Notes under the pieces: generated by a model
What the model saw: the letters and a program-made list of their open reading frames with translations, nothing else
Databases searched by the model: none
What the model was told of the DNA's origin: nothing
Translations under genes and position numbers: made by a program
Part shown: piece after piece, positions 49,712-56,795 of the stretch
How positions within the stretch are numbered: the stretch's first letter is position 1
Layout: each line of letters starts with the position of its first letter
Virus record (IMG/VR): IMGVR_UViG_3300044612_001255
Coordinates: 1-64,000 of that record
DNA length: 64,000 nucleotides
From: a virus
Strand: one strand, 5' to 3'

Positions 49712-49721
49712 AAATTTACCA

Positions 49722-49925
49722 TTACTCTTCTAAGAATTCAATTTTTGTAGGACTTCCTGTAAGCTTCTTGTATTGTATCTGCGTCACCGCAGTTTTTGTA
49801 GCTTCACCATACGCTTTAACAGCAATCATTGCTGCCTTCAAGTCTTTCGACTGATCATACTTTGCTTTTGCATCGTCACCAATTTGTACAAGTTTTTCCC
49901 TGATTGATAGAATTTTCTGTGCCAT
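49722..49925 (-). CDS. small helical protein (67 aa)
   Basis: This protein is helical with a Lys/Ala-rich middle (DDAKAKYDQSKDLKAAMIAV) and a strand-forming end. The conserved-looking composition and its position just before the tRNA-like gene suggest a real gene. Family not recognised. Confidence 0.7.
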   Translation of the reverse strand: MAQKILSIREKLVQIGDDAKAKYDQSKDLKAAMIAVKAYGEATKTAVTQIQYKKLTGSPTKIEFLEE

Positions 49926-49942
49926 AGTTGTTTTTGATTATA

Positions 49943-50488
49943 TTATTTCAAAGCGTTGATATTGATATTATTTTCTTCACAAATTTTTCTTTTGAATTGA
50001 ATAAGATTTTTTTGATGCTCGTAAAGTTCATCTGATAATTCAGAAATTGAAATATTTAAAGTGTTAGAAATGTACAATTTTGATAAAGATTCAACGTGAA
50101 GCTTCATTGTTCTCTTTTTATACAAATTGTATTTCTCACGATATTTTAATAAGCATTTGTTTTCTGAAATTTTACGATTCATTATTTTACAACAATCACA
50201 ATAATGATCATTCAATAACTTAACATGATTTTTACAATCATCAGTATTGCAGGATTTATATCCATAATGATTAATCATTAATTGTCCTTTACTGTAAACT
50301 TTTTCTTTTATTCTAAATACTCTACTATTTGGCCCATAATTTTTTGAACCTTTTTTGAAATGACCTTTGATTAATGATTCTACATAGACTTTTTTTCCAT
50401 TTCGAAGAATGTTGTAATTTTTAATAACTACACCATCTTCTCTGATTGAATACTGTTCATTTGTTCCTTCAATGAATTTTGTTTCCAT
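49943..50488 (-). CDS. possible homing-endonuclease-related protein (181 aa)
   Basis: The N-terminus (EQYSIREDGVVIKNYN) resembles the opening of NUMOD/HNH-associated homing endonucleases. A Cys/His cluster (CNTDDCKNHVKLLNDHYCDC) could bind zinc, and the C-terminus is a basic helix pair. It is markedly AT-rich and Lys/Asn/Ile-rich compared with neighbours, as many mobile endonuclease genes are. No full HNH or GIY-YIG motif is visible, so activity is uncertain. Confidence 0.5.
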   Translation of the reverse strand: METKFIEGTNEQYSIREDGVVIKNYNILRNGKKVYVESLIKGHFKKGSKNYGPNSRVFRIKEKVYSKGQLMINHYGYKSCNTDDCKNHVKLLNDHYCDCCKIMNRKISENKCLLKYREKYNLYKKRTMKLHVESLSKLYISNTLNISISELSDELYEHQKNLIQFKRKICEENNININALK

Positions 50489-50523
50489 GATCTTTTGATT
50501 TTATGATTGTAAACATGAAAATG

Positions 50524-50554
50524 AAAAGAGTCTAATCAATGACTAGACTCTTTT
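50524..50554. terminator. perfect 11-bp terminator hairpin
   Basis: AAAAGAGTCTA (50524-50534) and TAGACTCTTTT (50544-50554) form an uninterrupted stem around nine bases. It separates the endonuclease-like gene from the small upstream genes and works in either orientation. Confidence 0.85.
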
Positions 50555-50601
50555 ACCACTGGAAAGCACTGGCGACTTAGTTTAACATCAAACCCTATTT
50601 A

Positions 50602-50757
50602 CTATCCTACTAATAAACGCTTCTTAAGCTGATAATACACTTGTGTAGGCTTTTTATTCATGTGCCAAGCCATCTCTTTAATTGTTAGCTTATCTCGCCA
50701 CAATTCTATGAGAGTGTCTACTTCTTCTTCTGTGAATACGCTCATAATTCTATTCAT
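50602..50757 (-). CDS. small helix-turn-helix protein (51 aa)
   Basis: The start at 50757 (or Met at 50745) gives FTEEEVDTLIELWRDKLTIK then EMAWHMNKKPTQVYYQLKKR, a three-helix SANT/GcrA-like or resolvase-like HTH. It ends with TAG. It is probably a DNA-binding regulator of the adjacent early genes. Confidence 0.7.
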   Translation of the reverse strand: MNRIMSVFTEEEVDTLIELWRDKLTIKEMAWHMNKKPTQVYYQLKKRLLVG

Positions 50758-50917
50758 AATAGCCCCATTGGATTAGTTTATCCTCTGGGGCTGTAACATG
50801 ATATAAATCTTTAACTGGTTTTACATTAAATTTGACATTGAACTTGTCAGCAATAGCTCTAAAGTTCTCGATCTCCTCCTCTGTTAGTTTTATTGTTTTG
50901 GTCTTTACGGGGCTCAT
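50750..50917 (-). CDS. small hypothetical protein (55 aa)
   Basis: It begins MSPVKTKTIKLTEEEIENFR, with a helical first half, and ends with TAG. It overlaps the HTH gene by 8 bases and the upstream membrane protein by 59, a large overlap that limits confidence. Confidence 0.55.
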   Translation of the reverse strand: MSPVKTKTIKLTEEEIENFRAIADKFNVKFNVKPVKDLYHVTAPEDKLIQWGYYE

Positions 50918-51113
50918 ACATGTATATTGTTAATAGAATCACTGATGACGCTATTACATGAGCCAGAAAGCCAAGAGATGGATGGAGAGTTATTGTTCTC
51001 CATGTGATTATCATTGCTAGTGTGATCATGTAATACACAAATATGTAAAACGCTAAGATCAATGCAATAAAACTTATCATATTTTTCATATGTTCTTTCA
51101 GTTGAGGCTTCAT
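50859..51113 (-). CDS. small membrane protein (84 aa)
   Basis: It has two transmembrane helices (about 12-38 and 47-66) with a basic, polar C-terminal tail. It overlaps the upstream gene by four bases. The role is unknown; the holin-like topology is common among phage membrane proteins. Confidence 0.65.
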   Translation of the reverse strand: MKPQLKEHMKNMISFIALILAFYIFVYYMITLAMIITWRTITLHPSLGFLAHVIASSVILLTIYMYEPRKDQNNKTNRGGDREL

Positions 51114-51373
51114 AACCTAAATTTATTCATGAGCATTTCAATTAAATCTGATCTAGTAGTCTTAGTATTTCTAATCTCCACTTCATCACTAACCACCTTG
51201 TAAATTACTTCACTTCGATGTCTGATATTACTATACCATCTGTTTGTTACAACTAATGGTGTTATCCCAGTAATATCACTTACACGTTTGAATGCGTATG
51301 TAAGATTAGTAGGATAGAGCTTCACCATTGTAATGATGATTCTGTCGAGTTGTTCCTTGTTTTTAACTTTCAT
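51110..51373 (-). CDS. putative DNA-binding protein (87 aa)
   Basis: This is a basic helical protein with a possible HTH (LTYAFKRVSDITGITPLVVT followed by NRWYSNIRHRS). It overlaps the ParB-like gene by four bases and may act with it. Confidence 0.55.
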   Translation of the reverse strand: MKVKNKEQLDRIIITMVKLYPTNLTYAFKRVSDITGITPLVVTNRWYSNIRHRSEVIYKVVSDEVEIRNTKTTRSDLIEMLMNKFRL

Positions 51374-52098
51374 GATTGTAACCAGTTAATAAATGTGCTT
51401 TCAAATGAATCCAAACTTAGTTTACTAATCTTATGGCAGTATTTTGCATAAGCTTCTGTAAATTTCTCTCTGTCGAAGATCTCTAAGGCCATCACTACAT
51501 TCAATGATAGCACCATTCTGTTAGATAGTGGTTTATACTTAGATAGTTCACCAGCATAACTAAATACTTCGTTAGCCTCTTTCAATCTTGTTATCTTGAA
51601 ATTACCTTTCTTGATATTTTCAGACTGTGCATTTTTACTAACAGAAGAAAGTATCATTGCAACAGCAGTGATAGAATAAGGAGTTTTAGATTTGATCTGT
51701 ATTAAATCTAAATATTCCTTCTTACCAACATGAGCATATGATCTAATATAGTCCATGTTAATCCAAGCTTTCTGACTGTTGTTAAGACTTGACACATATT
51801 CAACAAGTCCTTCAACATTTGAAAACCTGTTATCTAGAATAACACCATGAAATGGAATATTCAAATAAAGAGCTGTAATTGCTCTATTGTGTCCATCTAC
51901 AATGTAAATTCTTTCAAATCCATCAAGTAGATTAGTCTTAATCATTAAAATGGGGACTGTAAATCCCCATTTGTTCATACTTTCAACTAAGTCTTTTCTA
52001 ACCTTTGCATCTCTATTAAAAGGCATGCTATTTACTTTCTTATCAAATTCTTGTCTTGATGAGAAACTGACTAAAACTGCATTTTTCATGGCTATCAA
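51370..52098 (-). CDS. ParB/Srx-like domain protein
   Basis: This 242-residue protein (a start at 52089 is also plausible) contains a ParB N-terminal-type core. This is a KDLVESMNKWGFTVPILMIK segment and the nucleotide box YIVDGHNRAITALYL (about 69-83), with GHNR in the place of GERR. The C-terminal half is helical, as in phage ParB-like regulators. It may bind nucleotide or DNA and regulate the operon; there is no ParA nearby, so partition is unlikely. Confidence 0.75.
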   Translation of the reverse strand: MIAMKNAVLVSFSSRQEFDKKVNSMPFNRDAKVRKDLVESMNKWGFTVPILMIKTNLLDGFERIYIVDGHNRAITALYLNIPFHGVILDNRFSNVEGLVEYVSSLNNSQKAWINMDYIRSYAHVGKKEYLDLIQIKSKTPYSITAVAMILSSVSKNAQSENIKKGNFKITRLKEANEVFSYAGELSKYKPLSNRMVLSLNVVMALEIFDREKFTEAYAKYCHKISKLSLDSFESTFINWLQS

Positions 52099-52370
52099 GA
52101 GTTAAAGAGTAAATCAAAATGATTAACCACTTCATTCATTGTATCCCATTTGTAAACGAAATGAGATCCAACTTCCTGATGTACACTAATAGATAAAGGA
52201 ATGAATGTACGTGTTAGAAAAACTTCTCCTCTCATAGCTTCAAACTCATCTTCTCCTGGATAGGAAAAGTAAAACGTGTTCTCGTGATCTGTAATCACAA
52301 TGAACTTCTTTGCTGCATCAGGTGTATTGATGTCCATCAACACGTCTGCGATTGTTGTGTGTGCTTTCAT
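52095..52370 (-). CDS. hypothetical protein (91 aa)
   Basis: This is a mixed alpha/beta protein with aromatic strands (NTFYFSYPGEDEFEAMRG) and a His-rich end. It overlaps the ParB-like start by four bases. Unknown. Confidence 0.65.
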   Translation of the reverse strand: MKAHTTIADVLMDINTPDAAKKFIVITDHENTFYFSYPGEDEFEAMRGEVFLTRTFIPLSISVHQEVGSHFVYKWDTMNEVVNHFDLLFNS

Positions 52371-52471
52371 GTGCGTTTTTGCTTTAATTGTTTGTTTATT
52401 TGCTTTGATTTTTACTTAATGCTATATAATTGAGCAGTTTATTCTGATGCTCAGCAGACGCACAAATCACG

Positions 52472-52600
52472 TTAGAATATGATTTGTGGATATTGCTTAA
52501 TAAACTCAATCCACCACACAATAAGTGCGCAGATTAAAATCCCTAACATGCTATAGAATACTATTGCATAGCTAAACTCTTTTTTAGTTAATCTTTTCAT
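52472..52600 (-). CDS. single-pass membrane peptide (42 aa)
   Basis: One membrane helix (FYSMLGILICALIVWWIEFI) follows a basic N-terminus (MKRLTKKEFSY). It lies between two small genes with short gaps. The 101 bases between it and the next gene (52371-52471) hold nothing I can identify. Confidence 0.6.
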   Translation of the reverse strand: MKRLTKKEFSYAIVFYSMLGILICALIVWWIEFIKQYPQIIF

Positions 52601-52615
52601 GTGCGTTTGATTAAA

Positions 52616-52792
52616 TTAATCCTCTAATTCTCCAAATAACTCTCTCCATTCTACTGGATGAATACCAGATATGATAAACTCACGTTCATCAACAGACAAA
52701 TGAGGAAATGCATCTTGAGCAAGTCCTGATATGCCATCAACAAAATCATTCAACCTGATAAGTCTTACCAGATATAATACTCTGTTTTTCAA
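52616..52792 (-). CDS. small acidic protein with TTG start (58 aa)
   Basis: There is no ATG start in this frame, but TTG at 52792 overlaps the preceding TGA stop as TTGA, the same coupling used by ATGA pairs nearby. The product ends with a conserved-looking DEREFIISGIHPVEWRELFG and an acidic tail. Pattern and coupling support a real gene. Confidence 0.6.
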   Translation of the reverse strand: MKNRVLYLVRLIRLNDFVDGISGLAQDAFPHLSVDEREFIISGIHPVEWRELFGELED

Positions 52793-53004
52793 TTATCATA
52801 ATCTTCAACGTCTGATTCAACATCTTCCCATTCTGTGTAATAAATTACATCATCAACATAAGCATCGTCAATATCTCTATATCCTCTGCTTATGCACCAT
52901 TGCAATGCATCTTTTTCATATTTGAAATAGACACATCCATCATCTCCCACCCATCCTTGATTCATTCCTTCACCTGTAATAGAACACTCTCTGGCATATT
53001 TCAT
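52789..53004 (-). CDS. small hypothetical protein (71 aa)
   Basis: The start at 53004 (MKYARECSITGEGMNQGW) overlaps the upstream stop as ATGA and matches the usual opening of this kind of phage protein. The C-terminus is acidic (EWEDVESDVEDYDN). Two Cys are visible. Unknown. Confidence 0.7.
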   Translation of the reverse strand: MKYARECSITGEGMNQGWVGDDGCVYFKYEKDALQWCISRGYRDIDDAYVDDVIYYTEWEDVESDVEDYDN

Positions 53005-53306
53005 AAGAATACCAGAGAAAGTGTTCCAAGAATACAAATGATCATCAATGTAACAGCATGATTAAATGTCGTCTGATGAATCTTCTTTACAGCTTCTGTA
53101 TAAGCCTCATCTCTTCTAATAATCGCATCAATGGCTGACCAATACAATGTAGAAATGAAGAATACAATAACAGTGATGAGAAACTGCTCATCTGTTACAC
53201 CCATATCAATTGCTGATCCTGTAAATACAAGAATACAAATAGATAAGACTCCTGCGAGCACAGCTGTTCCCATAGCTATAGCTCTAACTAATTTTAATGT
53301 TTTCAT
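53001..53306 (-). CDS. three-helix membrane protein (101 aa)
   Basis: From MKTLKLVRAIAMGT (53306) there are three membrane helices (about 5-28, 38-58 and 80-100) with a charged cytoplasmic loop (IIRRDEAYTEAVKK). Function unknown. Confidence 0.7.
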   Translation of the reverse strand: MKTLKLVRAIAMGTAVLAGVLSICILVFTGSAIDMGVTDEQFLITVIVFFISTLYWSAIDAIIRRDEAYTEAVKKIHQTTFNHAVTLMIICILGTLSLVFL

Positions 53307-53421
53307 AAATAATGGATTAAAATTGGTAAACAATAAATACTATCTAATACGAGACATGTAGCAAATGCTTTCAATGTCTCAGTGCGTGTTCCCTTGAAAT
53401 TGGGCATGATACATAGTGTGA

Positions 53422-53601
53422 TCATAAGTCATGCATGTAAGATTGATCCAATTGCTCGTTTTCAAGATGCATTCTTTCTTCATACTCATGGATCTCATCC
53501 CATTGTTGCTGCATATCATCAGCAAAATACTTATCAAGAGCATCCTTCTTTATAGAAGCAATAGTCTTAGGAAACAAGAAGGTTAAGATTGATTTTAACA
53601 T
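53422..53601 (-). CDS. small helical protein (59 aa)
   Basis: The start at 53601 (MLKSILTFLFPKTI) gives a short hydrophobic N-terminus followed by a charged helix (WDEIHEYEERMHLENEQLDQ). A Met at 53658 would read through the tetranucleotide repeat and is rejected. Confidence 0.55.
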   Translation of the reverse strand: MLKSILTFLFPKTIASIKKDALDKYFADDMQQQWDEIHEYEERMHLENEQLDQSYMHDL

Positions 53602-53618
53602 GTTGTTGTGTGGGTTTA

Positions 53619-53645
53619 AATGAATAAATAAATAAATAAATAAAT
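53619..53645. repeat. tandem tetranucleotide repeat (AAAT/TAAA)
   Basis: About six copies of AAAT occur immediately upstream of the small gene at 53422. The number of copies may vary and alter spacing to a promoter or start codon. Confidence 0.8.
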
Positions 53646-53805
53646 GCAGGCTTTGCACCTGCTCGGGAGCATCTGACCCTCCAAATTATAATATACATGT
53701 TGTTTCTTTCATCAAGGTTAACCCAATCTATTGTTGGAGTCAGAATCATACATCCTACTTGATTACTTACAACATGTGATACATTACAACAATCCCTCTG
53801 CACTT

Positions 53806-53882
53806 AGTTGTAGCTTTATAGTCCTCTCTCTATCTAGTAAAGCTAGAAGATTAATGGAGTATACTCTTAATAGGCTACAACT
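53806..53882. ncRNA. cloverleaf-like structured element (77 nt)
   Basis: AGTTGTAGC (53806-53814) and GCTACAACT (53874-53882) form a perfect 9-bp closing stem. Inside are three smaller hairpins: ATAG...CTAT, CTAG-TAAAG-CTAG and TTAAtgGAG-TATA-CTCTTAA. The size equals a tRNA, but there is no TTCGA T-loop and no clear anticodon. It may be a tRNA relic or an unrelated small RNA. The strand cannot be decided. Confidence 0.35.
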
Positions 53883-53901
53883 GAATGGTGCATTGAAACA
53901 A

Positions 53902-53923
53902 AAGAGCCCCATTACAGGCTCTT
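53902..53923 (-). terminator. terminator after the gene ending at 53934
   Basis: AAGAGCC pairs with GGCTCTT, and on the minus strand TTTTGTTT follows. The bases between 53646 and 53805 hold no gene I can support. Confidence 0.75.
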
Positions 53924-53933
53924 ATTGTCCATT

Positions 53934-54104
53934 CTAAGAAGATTCTTGCATAGCAATAGAATGTTCCATTTGAATCTTACCAGCTAATGCTTCAAGCTTC
54001 TTTGCCATCTGTCTAATAAACTCTTTATGCTCTATGTTAGAATAGACAGCTTCTTTACACTCACAAGAGAGTGCATATACCAATTCATCCAATGACTTTT
54101 CCAT
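53934..54104 (-). CDS. small helical protein (56 aa)
   Basis: The start at 54104 (MEKSLDELVYALSCEC) removes a hydrophobic extension that would start at 54152. It is all-helical with Cys-x-Cys near residue 14. Unknown function. Confidence 0.6.
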   Translation of the reverse strand: MEKSLDELVYALSCECKEAVYSNIEHKEFIRQMAKKLEALAGKIQMEHSIAMQESS

Positions 54105-54408
54105 TTTAATTTTCAGTTTAATGCTATATAAAATGATGAATACTAAAATCAAGGTTTATGAAAACACCTCATTATTACGTGTGTGGTGTCACTCCTACTC
54201 CATTACACACAACTATTTCTTAGCAAAGTACAACATGAAGTTTACAATTCCCCGTGTAAAACTTTATTAAATTGTACATTACCATAAAACCATTGCATTT
54301 TACCTAGAGAATAGCAACTACACATCCTCACACCATATATAATACAACGCAACATGTATCATATACGTCTGATTTGCTCAGATGCATTGGATGTGTAATA
54401 GTGCCTAT
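54105..54408. other. 304-base spacer without a supported gene
   Basis: No convincing frame or tRNA was found. The region has short inverted repeats (TTTAC/GTAAA near 54240; GTGTG/CACAC near 54180-54210) and AT-rich stretches. It may hold promoters for the leftward transcript or decayed RNA genes. Confidence 0.5.
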
Positions 54409-54440
54409 ACACGAGGAAAGGGCCTAAGCCCCTTCCGTGT
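54409..54440 (-). terminator. hairpin after the rightmost minus-strand gene
   Basis: ACACGaGGAAaGGGC pairs with GCCCcTTCCGTGT with small mismatches. It overlaps the stop region of the gene ending at 54440. The T tract is weak. Confidence 0.55.
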
Positions 54441-54847
54441 TAACCTATTGCCTCTTCTAGCTCAACGATGTTAGCAGTGTCTGTGAAGTTCCCTTCAGAG
54501 TAACGCTTTGCTAAGCCTTCCACCTTCTTGTTGGAGAGATAACTTCCAACAGTGCTGTAGCCATCGAAGTCCCATAAATCTCTGGTGATTCTTGCGCCAT
54601 CCTCGTCCACTCCTAAATCAACGCCTTTGCGTTCAATCAAATAGATTGCGCGAACCTTCTCACCTTTAGCAACAATATCTTTGGTAAAAGCATCTTTGCT
54701 AGGTACTCTAAAGGTGATGCCTTTAACCTTGTAGACCTCATAGGATTCGTTAGCAAAGCCTTCCTTTTCGCTCTTATACTTCCTGGTAAGGATGTGCTGA
54801 ACTCTATCGATGTCCTGTCCTTCAATGGTTTTTTCTACGATGTTCAT
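54440..54847 (-). CDS. hypothetical protein (135 aa)
   Basis: The start at 54847 (MNIVEKTIEGQDIDRVQHIL) is chosen because an AAACCAAAAAC element lies just upstream and because it excludes a spacer-like extension from 54901. It is an alpha/beta protein with a KVKGITFRVPSKDAF strand region. It is the first gene of the leftward (minus) transcription block and perhaps early-expressed. Not recognised. Confidence 0.65.
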   Translation of the reverse strand: MNIVEKTIEGQDIDRVQHILTRKYKSEKEGFANESYEVYKVKGITFRVPSKDAFTKDIVAKGEKVRAIYLIERKGVDLGVDEDGARITRDLWDFDGYSTVGSYLSNKKVEGLAKRYSEGNFTDTANIVELEEAIG

Positions 54848-55042
54848 AATGTGTTTTTGTTTTTGGTTTACAGCAACAGGGGTACTACCCCAACTTGCCA
54901 AATTCCCTAAGGGGTTTCAATTAGATGTAAGCTCCTCCCCCATTGACACAACACTTTTCCAAATTTTGAAAATTTTGGTGGGGGTCTTTTTCCCAATCGC
55001 CTCATAGTGCGGGGTGTTCATTAAAAAACAGAAATAATAAAA

Positions 55043-55075
55043 TTTGTTATTTTCACGGAGGATGTTTTATATTTG
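55043..55075 (+). promoter_or_regulatory. Bacteroidota-type promoter of the packaging/capsid operon
   Basis: TTTG (55043-55046), a 21-base spacer, then TATATTTG (55068-55075) fit the Bacteroidota sigma consensus (-33 TTTG, -7 TAnnTTTG) at every consensus base. An AAACCAAT element (55080-55087) lies at the expected start of the transcript, just before the ATG at 55094. Confidence 0.8.
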
Positions 55076-55093
55076 TTATAAACCAATGGACTA

Positions 55094-55441
55094 ATGATTG
55101 TACAACGATTAAAGAAGGGATTACAGAATGACACGGAAGTGTCTTACAGGTATTATTCTGTTCTTTCTGCATTGAATGATTTGGAGCTTACAGACAGAGA
55201 GATTCAGCTTATGTCTTTCATTGCTGTTTCTGGAAGTATTTCTGTTCCTAGTAATAGGGAGAAATTCTGCTCAACATATGAGACAACAGGAGCAACGGTG
55301 AATAACATGGTGAGCAAGCTTAAGAAGAGAAATCTTCTTTTTAAGAAGGATGGAAAGATTGTTGTCAATCCGTTAATATCGTTAGATTTCTCCAGTGACA
55401 TTACATTAGAGATAAAGATTTTGCATGAAGAAAAAGCCTAG
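55094..55441 (+). CDS. putative winged-helix DNA-binding protein (115 aa)
   Basis: Helices LTDREIQLMSFIAVSG (about 32-47) and TTGATVNNMVSKLKKRNLLF (about 64-83), followed by a KKDGKIVVNP wing, are consistent with a MarR-like winged helix. As the first gene after a strong promoter and before HU/IHF and the terminase, it may regulate late genes or act in packaging-site recognition. Confidence 0.6.
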   Translation: MIVQRLKKGLQNDTEVSYRYYSVLSALNDLELTDREIQLMSFIAVSGSISVPSNREKFCSTYETTGATVNNMVSKLKKRNLLFKKDGKIVVNPLISLDFSSDITLEIKILHEEKA

Positions 55442-55838
55442 TTCAATGTCCCATAGGGATTGGTTTGTTAAACAGCTTGCCAATTCTTTAAACATGGATG
55501 TGAAGATTGTCGATCAAGTGATAAAGCATCAGTTTGACACAACGCTAGCAGCTCTACAGAAGAATAAGACAGTGGAGATTTCTGGATGGGGAACATTTAA
55601 ATGGAACGATAGAGCTGCACAGAAGAGGCTTGATGTTTTAGATGAGAAGATTAGAAGTTTGAGAGACATGATTTCCAGCTCTGATAGTGATGTTAAAACG
55701 GAGAAGTGGAATGATGATATTGATTACATGTTGTTGAGGCGTAAAGTATTAATGAATAAGATAAATGAGCTTAACACAGATTTACGAAGGTTGGAAAAAC
55801 AAGCTGCTCCCAGAAGAAAGCCTAAAGGAACAGATTGA
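55425..55838 (+). CDS. HU/IHF-like DNA-bending protein
   Basis: This protein has 137 residues. The N-terminal half (WFVKQLANSLNMDVKIVDQV) is followed by KNKTVEISGWGTFKWNDRAA, the HU/IHF dimer core with the conserved I-x-G-x-G-x-F turn. The C-terminal part (about 70-137) is an additional basic helical region, unusual for HU. IHF-like genes close to the terminase are typical of crAss-like phages. It probably helps packaging initiation or replication by bending DNA. It overlaps both neighbours. Confidence 0.85.
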   Translation: MKKKPSSMSHRDWFVKQLANSLNMDVKIVDQVIKHQFDTTLAALQKNKTVEISGWGTFKWNDRAAQKRLDVLDEKIRSLRDMISSSDSDVKTEKWNDDIDYMLLRRKVLMNKINELNTDLRRLEKQAAPRRKPKGTD

Positions 55839-56046
55839 TCAAGTGTCAGCGGAGAGAATGAGCATATGCAATGATTGTAAGTTTCATTCTAAACATCACA
55901 AGACAATACGTTTAGATGCACATTGTGTACATTGTGGATGTACGTTGTCAGCTAAAACAAAATGCTTGTCTTGTGCATGTCCTACAGAGAAATGGAAACC
56001 AGTGATGACAAGAGAACAAGAGGAGGAAATCGATGAGGCAGAATAA
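55765..56046 (+). CDS. zinc-ribbon protein (93 aa, DUF6171-like)
   Basis: It has a helical N-terminus and then a Cys cluster: CNDC (about 35-38), CVHCGC (about 54-59) and CLSCACP (about 68-74), giving two metal sites. Similar proteins sit next to terminase genes in many phages. The DUF number is from memory. It overlaps the HU-like gene by 74 bases, the largest overlap in this operon. Confidence 0.7.
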   Translation: MSLTQIYEGWKNKLLPEESLKEQIDQVSAERMSICNDCKFHSKHHKTIRLDAHCVHCGCTLSAKTKCLSCACPTEKWKPVMTREQEEEIDEAE

Positions 56047-56272
56047 AGAAATACGTTTTAGAAAAATCAGCTTGCAGCTACTCCTTGATACATTGACACA
56101 TATATGGGACTCTGGAGCTGATTACGTTGACATCATTGGTATTCAAGGCGAAGATCAAGATGTCATTAATATTGTTGTACAAGAAGAATACATGTCAGAG
56201 GAAGAAGACATTGAAGAAGATGACGAGGATCCACCAACACTTTCTGATGAAGATATAAACAACTTGATATGA
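56033..56272 (+). CDS. acidic small protein (79 aa)
   Basis: The basic N-terminus (KEIRFRKISLQLLLD) is followed by a strongly acidic C-terminus (SEEEDIEEDDEDPP). It is co-translated with neighbours on both sides. A role in head assembly is possible but not supported by motif. Confidence 0.65.
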   Translation: MRQNKEIRFRKISLQLLLDTLTHIWDSGADYVDIIGIQGEDQDVINIVVQEEYMSEEEDIEEDDEDPPTLSDEDINNLI

Positions 56273-56463
56273 ATAGAGCTATGATTGGACAAGAATCGAT
56301 GTCCGTAATTGAAAGATTGGCAGCGTTGTGCGCCACGCCTGGTATTGATGACAAAACCAAGGAGATTGCTAATAAACAGATTCAGGAATTGCTTGGCGGT
56401 CCTGTTCAAACTTCTGTTACAGAGTTGAAGACAGCTGCTGCTGGTATTGTAACCCTATCATAA
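56269..56463 (+). CDS. small hypothetical protein (64 aa)
   Basis: This is a helical protein with a central IDDKTKEIANKQIQELLG. It overlaps both flanking genes by one to four bases, so expression is coupled to the terminase set. Unknown. Confidence 0.65.
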   Translation: MNRAMIGQESMSVIERLAALCATPGIDDKTKEIANKQIQELLGGPVQTSVTELKTAAAGIVTLS

Positions 56464-56795
56464 TGGCTGCTCCAAAGAAAACTACGTACATTAATACAGA
56501 GCTTGATTGGGCAGAGGAGCAGCTTTCTAGCTGGAAGCAATATGTTGATGCCAATCCCATGCATGAGCTTAAGGATAGGATTGAATGGAAACCTACAGCT
56601 AAGGGTGGAATGTTGCCTATGGTGATTGCCAGTATTGAGAGTCAGGGTAAGTTTATTCAGGAGACAATGAAGAACTATCTAGCTCTTCTTGAGGTGGTGG
56701 ATAAGCTGAGAGAAAAGGAAGAATCTAAAGTGGAAATACGTGGTAATGGTGAGCTTGGCTCAATGGCTGAAGATTTCCTTAAAGGTAGACGATGA
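56463..56795 (+). CDS. possible terminase small subunit (110 aa)
   Basis: This is a helical protein directly before TerL with a four-base overlap. It has TELDWAEEQLSSWKQYVD and a long helical C-terminal half (IQETMKNYLALLEVVDKLRE). Position and size fit a small terminase, but no HTH motif is clear. Confidence 0.45.
   Translation: MAAPKKTTYINTELDWAEEQLSSWKQYVDANPMHELKDRIEWKPTAKGGMLPMVIASIESQGKFIQETMKNYLALLEVVDKLREKEESKVEIRGNGELGSMAEDFLKGRR

Noticed and set aside
51370-52098. Plasmid-type partition locus
   Set aside because: The ParB-like protein has no ParA partner or visible centromere repeats and sits in a phage early operon.
53646-53700. tRNA-like hairpin GCAGG-CTTTGCA-CCTGC near 53645-53662
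   Set aside because: It has a plausible anticodon-like loop but no D-arm, T-arm or acceptor pairing around it.
53567-53803. Minus-strand frame of 78 codons across the tetranucleotide repeat
   Set aside because: It reads through the AAAT repeat and the start of a better-supported gene, with unusual composition.
54157-54230. Possible second tRNA in the spacer (GTGTG/CACAC arms)
   Set aside because: There is no T-loop and no acceptor pairing; only a weak hairpin.
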